A DNA stretch of 64,000 nucleotides from Nematostella vectensis (lineage: Eukaryota; Cnidaria; Anthozoa; Actiniaria; Edwardsiidae), in contig NC_064038.1 in assembly GCF_932526225.1 (NCBI RefSeq), forward strand, positions 11,593,070-11,657,069. The letters are read 5' to 3'. This document shows positions 51,601-62,400 of this stretch, in pieces. The position numbers and the translations under genes were made by a program. Each line of letters opens with the position of its first letter. Positions within the stretch are counted from its first letter, which is position 1. The notes under the pieces were generated by a model. That model was not told the origin of the DNA. It made no database searches and saw only the letters and a list, made by a program, of their open reading frames with translations.

Positions 51601-52638
51601 CTTTGTCTCACTCTCACCTGATCTCTTCCATATCTCCCCCTCCCCTCCATAGTACAAAGTTTTCTTCTTTCCCCTGCCCCTACCTTGTCGCGAACTTACC
51701 TAATCTCTTCCATATCTACCCCTCCCCTCCCAAGTACATAGTTTGATTCTATTCCCTCCCCCTATCTTGTCTTACTCTCACCCGATCTCGTCTATATCTA
51801 CACTACCCTCCTCTCCCCTCCCAGTACATAGTTTTATCCCAATTCCCTCCCCCTATCTTGTCTTACTCTCACCCGATCTCGTCTATATCCAGGGGCGTAG
51901 CCAGGGGGGTGGCCCAAGGGGCCCGAGCCCCCCTTTTAGCAGCCTAAAATACAGTAAATGTATGAGACATTATCTAAAATACAGGAGAAAATGCCTTGAA
52001 AGAGCCTTTTGGGCCCCCTCCTGTTAAAAATCCTGGCTACGCTGCAGATATCTATAACTATCCTCCCCTCCCCTCCCAAGTACACAGTTTGATCCTATTC
52101 CCCCCTACCTTGTCTTATCACTCTCACCTGATATATTGTCTATACCCCTCCCCTCCCTAGATATATTGTCTATACCCCTCCCCTCCCTAGAACATAGTTA
52201 ATTCTATCCCCTCCCCCCCTACCTTGTCGCAAACTCACCTGATATCGTCTATATCTACCCCCTCCTTCCCTAGTACATAGTTTGATCCCCCCTCCCCATA
52301 TCTTGTCTAACTCTCACCTGATCTCGTCTTGACACCAGTAAACATAGCATTCGCAGTTCCTGCCGAGTCCGACCCCTGGCGGTTCGTGGTGTAAGTCTTC
52401 GACAATCCAGTATACGGGAACTCCTCGTAGCTTAACCAACCCTTCTCACCGACCTGCCCTTTCAGCTGTCCTTTCAGAATCCGACCAGCAGTGTTGGTAT
52501 TGATATCGCATCCATCTCCGACAAAGATGATTAGGTTCTTAGCCGGCTTGGTGTTTGGGCGTTGGAGGAGGTGCTTCTTGACGGTCGAGACGCCATCTTT
52601 GAACCATTGGTTGTTGGACTGCGAAGCAGGTACATCAC
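45383..52638 (-). CDS. ALP: Alkaline phosphatase, animal type, two alternative 3' ends
   Basis: Extracellular zinc/magnesium phosphomonoesterase. Minus-strand exons in frame: 52638-52318, 51428-51186, 50389-50147, 49377-49231, 47875-47768, 47427-47140, then either 46185-45944 or 45603-45383. With the latter, the visible protein is 523 aa, lacking only the first exon (signal peptide), which was not located. Catalytic features: VGDGCD (metal Asp), SDSAGTA (nucleophile Ser), THATPANLYAHS, FFLAVEAGLIDIGHHNG (Glu, Asp, His ligands), STADHGHVF and EAHGSQDV. The last exon gives GIYSRGPWAHLLTGVVEQN and a Cys-containing crown-side segment. Exon 45603-45383 ends in small residues (SASAA) plus a hydrophobic tail, a GPI-anchor signal. 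Introns carry large tandem arrays at their splice sites. Confidence 0.94.
45462..46626. repeat. Tandem duplication of the phosphatase 3' end
   Basis: Two units, 45462-46034 and 46044-46626, are nearly identical over about 575 bp. Each contains the conserved part of the terminal coding exon, its upstream intron and, at the right, a dispersed repeat of about 200 bp (AATTGGTCTAAATGAGCCTG to GTAGGAGGAAAAATAG). A 9-10 bp indel occurs near 46495. Confidence 0.93.
45944..46185 (-). CDS. ALP: Phosphatase terminal exon B (no GPI signal)
   Basis: Proximal copy of the terminal exon, with an identical acceptor (CCTCCCAG) and the same first 40 or so residues as exon A. After GARGGP the frame leaves the duplicated segment and runs into an antisense dispersed repeat, adding MGSYFSSYNS and about 27 more polar and aromatic residues before a stop at 45944. 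There is no terminal hydrophobic stretch, so a product using it would be predicted to be secreted. It may instead be an unused duplication. Confidence 0.7.
46627..47139. other. Phosphatase intron next to terminal exon B
   Basis: No other exon was recognised. The intron opens on the minus strand with GTGAGTACG at 47139. Confidence 0.6.
48390..49230 (-). repeat. 18-23 bp array built on a splice donor
   Basis: About 40 units fill the start of the phosphatase intron after exon 49377-49231. On the minus strand the intron begins GTACGTTAACCCAGCCAAAT, and this same phrase is the repeat unit, with variants GGTACGTTTACACAGCC, GGTATGTTTACACAG and GGCACGTTTACACAG. Many units therefore keep a GTACGT or GTATGT donor-like hexamer. 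Long minus-strand frames here are by-products of the repeats. Confidence 0.93.
49637..49868. repeat. (GAT)n microsatellite region
   Basis: Imperfect GAT/GAC trinucleotide repeats lie in a phosphatase intron; the predicted poly-Asp and poly-Met frames are artefacts. Confidence 0.9.
50006..50114. mobile_element. Small foldback element in a phosphatase intron
   Basis: CATGGGAAAACGTACACTAT at the left and the near reverse complement ATAGTGTACGTTTTACCATG at the right, with an inner TTCCGTG/CACGGAA pair. It spans about 109 bp and ends 33 bp from the exon boundary at 50147. Confidence 0.75.
51545..52317 (-). repeat. ~85-95 bp array carrying copies of a splice donor
   Basis: About eight diverged units lie in the intron directly after phosphatase exon 52638-52318. 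On the minus strand each unit contains a version of the exon end plus donor (GACGAGATCAG/GTGAGAG), then ACAAGATA(T)GGGGAGGGG and TACTAGGGAGGGGAG. Intact CAGGTGAG copies occur on the minus strand at 52241-52234, 52130-52123 and 51620-51613, besides the real site at 52320-52313. Family A copy 5 is inserted in it. Confidence 0.85.
51890..52047. mobile_element. MITE, family A copy 5
   Basis: Begins CAGGGGCGTAGCCAGG, shares the interior TATGAGACATTATCTAAAAT, ends CCTGGCTACGCTGCAG, and is flanked by ATATC on both sides (51885-51889 and 52048-52052). It interrupts the donor-bearing tandem array. Confidence 0.88.
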
Positions 52639-52649
52639 CTGAACAGAGA

Positions 52650-53290
52650 GCTAGAAAAACAACAACAACAAAAGAGCAAGTAAAACCGCAACAAAAATAG
52701 AGCTAGTAAAACAGCAACAAAAATAGAGCTTGCAAAACAGCAACAAAAACAGAGCTAGTAAAACAACAACAAAAGAGCAAGTAAAACAACAACAAAAGAG
52801 CAAGTAAAACAGCAACAAAAATAGAGCTAGTAAAACAGCAACAAAAACAGAGCTAGTAAAACAACAACAAAAGAGCAAGTAAAACAGCAACAAAAATAGA
52901 GCTAGTAAAACAGCAACAAAAATAGAGCTTGCAAAACAGCAACAAAAACAGAGCTAGTAAAACAACAAAAACAGAGCAAGTAAAACAACAACAAAAATAG
53001 AGCTAGTAAAACAGCAACAAAAATAGAGCTAGTAAAACAGCAACAAAAATAGAGCTAGTAAAACAGCAACAAAAATAGAGCTAGTAAAACAGCAACAAAA
53101 ATAGAGCTAGTAAAACAGCAACAAAAACAGAGCTAGTAAAACAACAACAAAAGAGCAAGTAAAACAGCAACAAAAATAGAGCTAGTAAAACAAAAACAAA
53201 AATGGAGCTAGTAAAATAGCAATAAAAGAGAGAGCTAAAAAATAGAGTTAGTAAAACAACAACAAAACAGGGAGCTAGAAAAACAACAGA
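52650..53290 (-). repeat. ~27-bp array resembling a splice acceptor tract
   Basis: About 24 units stand upstream (minus strand) of phosphatase exon 52638-52318. The minus-strand consensus is CTAGCTCTATTTTTGTTGCT followed by GTTTTA. The real acceptor region reads TTTTTCTAGCTCTCTGTTCAG, so the last unit merges into the functional 3' splice site. Units thus hold a T-rich tract plus CTAG. Confidence 0.9.
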
Positions 53291-53347
53291 AAATACAGGT
53301 AAGCGTCGATATAATGATAAGGCGAAGGGACTTGAAATAACCGTTGT

Positions 53348-53500
53348 CATTTTTCTAAATGGTAAAAAAACCTTTGACGAGCGCGCGGGAATCGGTGATA
53401 ATCTTAAACGTTAAGGCTGGGCCGGTTTTCAAGATGGCGGTCAACAAAATCGTAGTAAACACGAATTACTGCAAGTGCAATTTCTCGACGTACACTGTTC
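53348..53500. repeat. Dispersed repeat, family F copy
   Basis: Contains TTTCTAAATGG, GACGAGCGCGCGGGAATC, a TTTTCAAGATGGCGG core and GTAAACACGAATTACTGCA. The same order of phrases appears at 53955-54100 and in the phosphatase duplication (near 45855-46034 and 46447-46626). Confidence 0.7.
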
Positions 53501-53954
53501 TAAGGAAAATAAAAAGCGATTTAAGAGAACTCCCAAGTAAGGTATGTAATGTCCTAGAAATAAAAAGACATTGGCGCTGTTTGCATTAGACAGGTTTAAA
53601 ATGTCTAGATGTCAAGAAAAAATTACTGAGATTATCGCAAAGTGAGAACATATAAAATTTATTTGCGTTATTACTAGCTAAATTTACGTTCCCTGGTAAC
53701 AAGTGTTTGATGACGGGGCGAATGAATAACTATCAACCTCCGAAAATCTCAAGGCTTGAGATTCTTTTTTTTTTGGGGGGGGGGGAAGGGTGGGGTATGC
53801 CTTTGCCGTAAGGAAAGCTCTCGCACACAAATCCACTTATCTCATGAGGATGTTAGATACATTGCGCTACGCAAGGAAATTATTGTTTTTTTAAATAATT
53901 GATGATGGTCTCTTGAAAAAACATAATATCAATCAATGGCTGTTGTTTTTTAAA

Positions 53955-54100
53955 GTCTAAAAGAGCCTGGGGCGAGCGCGCGGGAGATCTGTGATATCTT
54001 AAAATTAGGGACTAGGCTCCATTTCCAAGATGGCTGCCAGCAAAATCGTAGCAAACACGAATTTCTGCACGTTCACGTGGACATTCCCTACCTACAAAGT
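53955..54100. repeat. Dispersed repeat, family F copy
   Basis: AAGAGCCTGGGGCGAGCGCG, then CCATTTCCAAGATGGCTGCC and AGCAAAATCGTAGCAAACAC, then TTCACGTGGACATTCC. It is similar to 45870-46010 in the phosphatase gene at perhaps 75-80% by eye. Confidence 0.7.
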
Positions 54101-54274
54101 TCTAGATCGATAAAAAAGTGAAACAATAATTGAAGCGGAGTCCCAAATATGGTTCGCTCCACTGGCCTCGATTTGATTGTTTCTGACAATGTAATGCATA
54201 AATTTGTCGGTGAGTTGGACAACCCTCAGTGAGCACAAAAATACAGTGTTCGTGTGAAATGCTGGCGAGAGGAT

Positions 54275-54393
54275 TACCCTGGTTCCAGAGCCTCGAACGT
54301 CTCTCTATTTAGTGGCCAGCGATCTCTCTATTCTGTGGCTCAACCTCGCTGGCCACTAAATAGAGAGACGTTCGAGGCTCTGGGACCAGGGTA
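54275..54393. mobile_element. Foldback MITE with 9-bp target duplication
   Basis: A 119-bp near-perfect hairpin: TACCCTGGTTCCAGAGCC at the left, GGCTCTGGGACCAGGGTA at the right, arms of about 46 bp (through AGTGGCCAGCGA). An exact 9-bp direct repeat CGAGAGGAT abuts both ends (54266-54274 and 54394-54402). Duplications of 9 bp are typical of Mutator-like elements (family knowledge). Confidence 0.92.
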
Positions 54394-55920
54394 CGAGAGG
54401 ATCGAACTCAATCGAAATTTTGACAACACTCGACAGCACCAGCCAGCACCTCCCAACAGTGTTCAAACAGCGCCCGCGTTGCTGGGCAACATCTTGCCAG
54501 CGTCTGAAAATACTAAACGTTATTTACACAAGAGGCTTTAGGCCTTATGATGTTACTATAGAAATTTCGTTATAGCACGCAAGGGATGACATGCTCGATG
54601 ACCCAGCGGTCTTTTGCGGCCGAACAAAGAATATTATATCGAGTATCGTGTCTGTGTCAATCAGTACCAAAAAAGATTACACACAGTTAGGGTAAATTTC
54701 GCAAGAAATCGGTCCATTTCTGGTATGTGTAGACTCACATTGACTCTTTAAAGCAGAACACTTTTTTTAAGAAGGTTCCGTCTAAATTTTATTATGGTTT
54801 TGATTTGGCATTTGTGTTTGGATCTAAACACATTTAATCGTGCGCTCAGAAAAGACTCAAAATTCCGCTCATATGGACAAAATAGCTCTGAACAAACTTC
54901 TTTCTTTTAGATGGATATTGGCTGATTTTGCTCTAATCTTTCCTTATTACTCTGCAGCATGCATTGCCAAGTTATTAGAAAATGCTAACGTGGATTTGAC
55001 ATACCTGTCAGAACGACCAAACAAAAGGCGAACACTAAAAGGGTATCCACACGAATCATGCTGTATACTGCTCGCAAATCCGTTCTCCCTTTCAACGCGG
55101 GGTCTTTTGCTGAGTAGATTCTGGCGGGGTTAGGCTAGGGTGCGCATGTCTGCTACGCTTCACAAGTTATGTTAACATTTGCGCACTTGAGTGCTCAGTA
55201 GCGTAAAAAATGATAAGATGACGAAATGACACGAAGCTTAAACTTTCTCGGGGCTGGGGGTGAACATGTAAAAGTGTATATGTGAAAAAATGATAGGATA
55301 AAAAGTTTATTATTGTGAAGTTTTGATGAATGCTATAGTAGATATATTACGAAGATGCTATATATAAAAATAAAAAATAATAACGGGGCAAAATAGCAGA
55401 GTGTACCTGCTGGCTAGTGTCAGTCCATGAAAATAAACAGTCCGTAAAGATGATTAAGATTCCACAAATCATTGTTCTCAGAAAGAGTCGAATTTTTGGT
55501 TCTTTTGTGACATAATTGTAAGTGCAAATCCATTTATAAAAATGTTTAATTCAAATCAGATATGTATTTAATTTGCCGATTCTGTGTCAATTGAGTTTGA
55601 GTTAACTTAATCAGGGTTATTGGAGAATGACCCTTGAAATTCCACACATACAAACACATCAGATAAGTAGATTGGCAACGTTTTGTGACTCAGATTGTGA
55701 CTCAGATTTCGACGACTAATGCACGCAGACAAGCGAAAACAATCCTCAAGTAGTTATAACACTGCTAGCTTCTAGTGTTTTGGGCCTTTTATCGCGTGCA
55801 TTGGGAAAAGGGCCTTTATCGATTTCGGACCTCCTGTGGCGTGATAAAAAAAGATCAGGGGCCTGAGAGGGAGGGAGGCTACATCTACTTACGATTACCC
55901 CTTTTGCTGTTGGGAATTCA

Positions 55921-56045
55921 TTTGTGCCAAAAGTCACATCGATAGCGTGTATTGTACGTTCATCAACATCGCACGAAACATCATTTAGCGTGACTCGACT
56001 TTCAATAACAATAATTGAATATTCGTGAACATTCATTAGCATTAA
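55921..56045. repeat. Dispersed 125-bp repeat, copy 1
   Basis: Starts TTTGTGCCAAAAGTCACATC and ends GAATATTCGTGAACATTCAT followed by TAGCAT. It matches 58141-58266 in the same orientation, about 80-85% by eye. Confidence 0.8.
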
Positions 56046-57629
56046 CATACAATGCACGTTAACGATACAACGTTTGGCACAAATGAGTGCCCCTTTCCCG
56101 TTATTGAACAGCAAAAGGTGTAGTAAAATAGAAACTAGACCTGAAGTGACCGGAATATAATTTGAATCATCCGAAAGAAGGGTAATTCTGAAGTTTTAGG
56201 AACCAGGATCACCACGGTTTGAAGACAGACAGAAACTTACATTGAAATGAATCTGTCTCGCTAATGTCACGCACGAGACTGTAGCTCATGTCACACAAGT
56301 AGTGCACTTTTTTAATCTCTAAAATCTCGACATCTATGAAATAAATAAATTACTAAATGGAAAATGATTTTTATGCACTCGTTGATGTGTTGGGATTGAA
56401 GCCAATCAAGTGCAGTGAAAAAATATCGTTCGTCCAATCAGAACCGCGAACGACTTTTCTTCACGGTGAAAAAACATCGTTCGCGCCTCTGATTTACTGA
56501 GACCAGTGAACGAATGAAAGTTTCTGAATATCTTTCAGTGAGTATTTCTCAGTATGTATATAATAAATATATTAATTTTTTCGGGATGCGGTATCCATCA
56601 AATCGCGCGCTCTGATTGGCTCTCGTGAGGTCCGGTAACCTACGATCCGGACCCCGCGATACCGGCCCGCTCAACTCCAAAGCTCGAAATAGTAAGTTGA
56701 TTTGTAAAATGACCATCGAAAACTGGGTTTCTACTTCCGAAGTTATAGATCTTTACCTTAAAACGGCATTTTATTTGTTATTTTATCTAGAATCATTCAC
56801 TTTACGAAAAATCGGCTTCAAACTCCCTGTGTTTTCACAATTTCCCGCCATAATGATTTTGCAACGCGCGCGACAATTTCAAGTTTGCTGAAAGTTTATT
56901 TGGGACAGAAAAAGCAGCAAATCGTCTCTTCATACGAAGAAAAACGACAAATCACTCTAGTAATCTACCTGCATAACCAGCTTAAACGTATCCACATTCA
57001 AGAGAAGTTCTTTAGTGACTATATGTTATCCTTGTGGAGGATTTACAGCGAAAGAAGACATTTCTACGATCAATTCGAGTTGAGAACGACGTATCAATCT
57101 GGACTAAATTATTTTACAAAATTGTTGGTCAAAACTCAGAGAATTTCTTCCTTGGAGGTTCTGTATTTCTGGAGGATTTAAAGCGTTGCGTGGAAATACA
57201 AAATGGAGTTTATTGAATGATCATGAGCGCACAAAATGTTCACGAACAACGACGAAAGTCAAAGTGAAACCTCGCCGTAAGCCGTAAGCCCGTAAGGTAA
57301 ACAACGTTGGAAATTCTATTGAGGAAAAAATAAATATGTTATTTACCAGCTACGGGTCGGCCTCGGTCAGTATTTTCAAGACCTCGGTCACGGTATTTCA
57401 CGATACGGACCTGGTGAATTTAACATATATATACTATCCGCAAACTTTTTTTATGTGCTTTGACGATCAAAAAAGAAAAAGAGAACAAGAAAGCTTAATA
57501 CTTATTCTCAGAATCTGCTTTAAAAAAAAAACAACTTTATTAGTTAACGACCGCTTGGACCGCTTGGTTCTTTTCTCTGCAATTGTGATTGAAGCAATAA
57601 CCAAAAAAAGCAAAAAAAATAACAACAAC

Positions 57630-57720
57630 AACAACGAAACGACGGCGACGGCGACGACGAGACGGCGACGACGACGACAACAACAATAATAATAATAATA
57701 ATAATGATGATGATGATGAT

Positions 57721-57759
<39 letters not shown>

Positions 57760-57790
57760 AATGATGATGATGATAATAATTAAAATAATA
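57630..57790. repeat. Compound trinucleotide microsatellite
   Basis: Successive ACA/ACG, GACGGC, AATAAT, GATGAT and GACGAT tracts, followed by AATAAT-rich sequence. No coding frame is supported. Confidence 0.9.
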
Positions 57791-58140
57791 AATAATAATT
57801 AAAATAATTAAATAACAAGTTCGAGGGATAGTATAGTATTTATATTATATAATATATATCGCAGATTTCACCACATTTGCAATATGCTATCTTTATTCCT
57901 AACCTTAGAGCTACCTTTTCTTTTTCGTGAACCCCGCGAATCTGTCGTATGAATTATGGCACGATAATTAGGATATAAAAATTGACCACTTTCACATCCT
58001 GGATTTATCTATTATTGTCCATTATAGGCTTTAAACTAACTATTTCATTCATTACCTTATTACATTTGCAGGTTAAACCATTTTACATTTGCGGGTAAAA
58101 CCTTATTACATTTGCGGATAATTATAAAATTTGTGCCACA

Positions 58141-58266
58141 TTTGTGCCAAAGTTTACATCGATAACATGTATTGTACTATAATCAAAATCACACGAAACA
58201 TCATTTAGAGTGACTTGAATGTTAATAACAATTATAATTGAATATTCGTGAACATTCATTAGCATC
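58141..58266. repeat. Dispersed 125-bp repeat, copy 2
   Basis: Copy of 55921-56045, sharing the phrases CACACGAAACATCATTTAG and GAATATTCGTGAACATTCAT. The nature of this pair is unknown. Confidence 0.8.
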
Positions 58267-58750
58267 AATGGAGAAACAAAGCAATTGGACATTCAATTCG
58301 GATTGAACGAACATTCTTTTGCGCGTAATGGAAATTCAATTAAACGTTTGTATAATTAGTAGCGTTTATTGATTATCATACGAAATTCATTAGTGCTTTT
58401 AACATAAACAAAGACAACCAAACAAGCCTTTGTGGACAATCATATTGTCAGTTTGCACTTTAGCAGCATGAGTTTTCTTCTCGTATGTATAGATATTGAA
58501 GAAACATGCAATTAAATAACTTCTTAGCCCATTTTTTTTATAACTTATTCGCTCTATTTTTTACCTCTAGCGCTAAATTTAAATGTCGTAATGTGCGAGT
58601 GTAAAGTAAGATTACTAACAATTTCTTATACAACCTTCATACTTGCTAGCAAGATTTGTTTGGAAACTAGGGCTTCTTAGCGTATTTATTTTACGAGCCT
58701 ATTGTTGATGGGAATCAACATTTCTAGCCAACGATTTCCAACACCTTCTG

Positions 58751-58832
58751 GGCCGGGTTCCTAGAAAGCAGGTTAACGCTAACCTAGGGATAAAAGCCCT
58801 TTATATTCAATCAAAAGTCTAGGAACCGGCCC
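58751..58832. mobile_element. Short foldback MITE
   Basis: GGGCCGGGTTCCTAGAAAG at the left and TCTAGGAACCGGCCCCTGG at the right enclose about 45 bp with internal AACGCTAACC. It resembles the many tiny inverted-repeat elements with GGGCCGGTTCCTAGA ends. Confidence 0.75.
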
Positions 58833-59360
58833 CTGGGCCTCCGTCATTGAAGCGTTTTCATTAGCCTCAACTGGTCAACTCTCAAATGGTAAGTCTCCTC
58901 TGATCTTAAAATTAGAAAAGGCAATTCCATCCATCCAAATCTTTTCACTTCAGTGAAAAGTCCATCTAAAATAATAGCATAAGGCTAATAAAGTTATAGA
59001 ACAATATAGAACAATAAGATCAAAAGAGTAAAAAAATATCCACAACAAAGATGCAATGAGAAAAAAAAACAAGTTTTGTTCCATATGCACATCTGGGTTT
59101 GCTAGATTGTTGAAATGTCTATCACCTGTCACTTTTTTGGTTGATAGAGAAACTTCTTTCATTACCTTGTGAACTCAGCCTTACCAGTTTACTGTTGCTA
59201 AACCAAACGTTCTAAGCTCATTCAATAAACATTACATTCATCAGGCAGCAAAAGTTTTAGTTTGTAGAATCAGCTTTATTGTTTTACTGATATCTTTGTT
59301 ATGTTACACGAAACGGGTAGCCGTTTGTGATTGAGCAATATTAGATTGTATAAAGAATCT

Positions 59361-59440
59361 GATTGGCTATCAAATTTTGAAGTCTCTTCCTGATTGGTTA
59401 GTGAATATGCTTACAATGATTGGCTAAAAGTACTATTTAA
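59361..59440 (+). promoter_or_regulatory. CCAAT cluster and TATA-like box before the ML-domain gene
   Basis: Three GATTGG motifs (CCAAT boxes on the minus strand) at 59361, 59392 and 59418 are followed by TATTTAA at 59434-59440, 47-53 bp upstream of the ATG at 59487. Spacing is consistent with a compact promoter and a 5' UTR of about 20 bases. Confidence 0.55.
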
Positions 59441-59486
59441 GCGGAACATGGTTTAGATGTTTTATAGTGAGGTACGTCAGCGGAAA

Positions 59487-62400
59487 ATGATGCTCAAGCA
59501 AATTTGTGTCTTGGTAGCATTCTGCGTCTTTTCGGCGAAGGCCTTAAAGTGGAAAAACTGTGGTAAGGTTTAATCTAATACTAAACAACGTGAAAATAAT
59601 ACTCTTCAAGTAATCCTTTTTTATTTTCTTCGCTAAATCTCAGTAGAAGAATAGTCGCGACATAAAAGCTAAAACATAAGATTCATTTTCACTAGACGTA
59701 CTCTGGGCACATGCGATAAACTATTATTTTTATCTTTTGTCTTATATAATAAAGACTATCGTTTTCTTTTTAAGTTCAGCTAATTCAGAGTAAAAAAACA
59801 ACTCCCTTTATTTTATATATTTGGAGTGGTCTGTTACTGCTCTTAAAAGATACAGCTGGAGTAAAAACTACTCTTTCAACACGAGATGGCTGGAGTAGTT
59901 TTTACTCTTCAAAACCTACCCCCCCCCCCCCCCAAAGGAGTACTTTTTTACTCCATTTCTTGACCATCTGGAGTAAAAATAACTCTTTTCACTTGAGATA
60001 GTTTGAGTAGCTTTTACTATGCTAAAATTACCTCCCAGACAAGAGTACTTTTTACTCCATTATTTGACCAACAAGAGTGAAAATTACTCTTTTTCTAATA
60101 AACATTCGATACTAATTCTCAGCAGAGTAAAACTTACTCCGTTAAGGGAGTAAACAAAAAAAATACTCCTCAGTGGAGTAGTTTTTACTCCAATAAAGGA
60201 GTTAAAATTACTCCTTTAAAAGTACTCCATCGCAAAGAGTAGTTTTTACTCTCTGAGTGGAGTAAAAATAACTCCCTGAAACTAACAGTGTGTACCGACC
60301 TCGCATTATTCGTTCTAAAGTGTAAGTGTAAGTGTGTTTCTAAAGAGTAAAGTGTGAAGTTCCACTAGGCTTTTTGTTGACGGAATTGGTTTAACCCTCC
60401 TTGGGGAGGCATCGATATTCTTCTGTGATCACACTTTTCACAGTTTCCAATACCTTATTATAGAAAATGAAGGCTGGTAGATATTAACGTCTATTAAATG
60501 TAAACGCGAATTTGAGTATAACGTATTCAGATAAACTACACCAACACAGATCCAAAAAGATGGCAGGATTTATTTCTCAATTTACTACTCGGAAATAATT
60601 ATCTGATGCCAAAAAAAAGACATTTAAACGTACGTGAAGCTCCTTATCAATAAACACAATTGTTTTAAAAGTCGTTGAATTTTGTTTTCGATATTTGATA
60701 ACATTCAGTATTAATTAACGTTTTCTAAATGAACGCTTGACTTTATTAAGACATTTCAAATTAACATTTAACTTAATAAAGGCATATTTAAATAACGCGG
60801 GTTAATTATGTGGAGTGTTAATTTCCTATAATAAGGTATTCCGTAAATTATCTCTAACGGTTTCCAACAAAAATCCTTGAAGCGTTCTCATTGGCCAACA
60901 ATAAAATAGGTTTCCCATCAGCCACTGCTTTCTCTCTGCAAGGCACTGACCAATCAAAAAGCACCAAATGTCATGCTCGAAGATCCAGCCTGCTTTGCGG
61001 GCACACGAAAGGTCACCCAAATGTATTACCCATTCATTTGAATGACGAGAGTTCGCAGGAATATTGAATGCAGTAAAATTAACTAAACTATTTATTTCTA
61101 TTTATTTTTCACTTTATTTTAATCCAGATAGCAGTGCCCCCGTCCAGATCAAGGTGGTAAGTGTAAGTCCCGAACCCATCTCGCTCGAAAAAGGAAAACA
61201 GATAACATTTTCAGGAAACTTCGTGGTCAACAAAGTCACCGGGAACAGCTACCACCTGGAAATCAGTAGGCTGTATAGGAAGGGATGGCTTTGGTGGACA
61301 CCAGTACCCTGTTTTGGCCTGTGGTGAGCATTAAAGGGTAACGCATGCTGTTCAATTTATCGATGGTTCAAATGATAATGTAAAGATAGACCCCAAGTTA
61401 AAGACTCCTAGTTAAAGACCCCAAATTATAGATTCCTAGTTAAAGACTCCTAGTTATAGACCTTTAGTTAAAGACCCCTAGTTCAAGACCCGTAGTTAAA
61501 GACCTCTAGTTAAAGACCCATAGTAAAAGACCCCAAGTTATAGATTCCTAGTTAAAGACTCCTAGTTATAGACCTTTAGTTAAAGACCCCTAGTTCAAGA
61601 CCCGTAGTTAAAGACCTCTAGTTAAAGACCCCTAGTTTAAGACACCAAGTTATAGACTCCTAGTAAAAGACTCCTAGTTATTAGTTCAAGACCCCTAGTT
61701 CAAGACCAGTAGTTAAAGAACTCTAGTTAAAGACCCCTAGTTTAAGACACCAAGTTATAGGGGGGGGGGGGGTTATAGACTCCTAGTAAAAGACTCCTAG
61801 TTATAGACCTTTAGTTAAAGACCCCTAGTTTAAGACACCAAGTTAAAGACTCCTAGTAAAGACCCCAAGTTATAAACCTCTAGTTAAAGACCTCTAGTTT
61901 AAGACCCGTAGTAAAAGACACCAAGTTATAGACTCCTAGTTAAAGACTCCTAGTTATAGATTCAATCGAAGGTATCGCGATAGGGTTCTCTATTAATTAT
62001 CCGTTGGAAATTGCTGCTTTGATTGTTATCTTAAGTGACTGCTCAGCTGCTATTAAACAATTCCAATTCACTGTTTGTACGGACAGCATCCTTAAAGCAA
62101 GTGTATGTGTGCTTTTACCGCAGCCCATCAATTGATCTCACTTGCAAGGAGCTATCCACAATCAATCCCGCTCAGAAAGAACAATGCCCACTTCCTGTCC
62201 AAGCTCACTCCATTCCCAAACAGACCATAACCCTTCCATCCATCCCTATTCCTTCCTTCCTGACAAGTGTAAGTATTATCATCATATGACAGCTGTCATA
62301 AATCATGGATTACAGCCTAGTGGCTGAAGAGGGAAGAGAGTAGTTCGTAAGGTAATAAAACTATCTTGTTATCATAGCTCATTTTCACGTTCGAAAATCA

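Larger units (their letters stand above)
54403..59339. other. Intergenic, gene-poor
   Basis: No convincing coding exon. The open frames at 54840-55133 and 56885-57181 have no recognised family or splice context. The missing first exon of the phosphatase gene should lie here on the minus strand but was not found. Recognised structures are listed separately. Confidence 0.4.

Noticed and set aside
55746..56114. Minus-strand frame of 122 codons as the missing phosphatase first exon
   Set aside because: It has a GTAAGT donor, but in the wrong phase, no signal peptide, and it overlaps a dispersed repeat.
56616..57216. Plus-strand frames of 91-98 codons
   Set aside because: No recognised family, no splice partners, and two frames overlap with similar length; coding status is unsupported.
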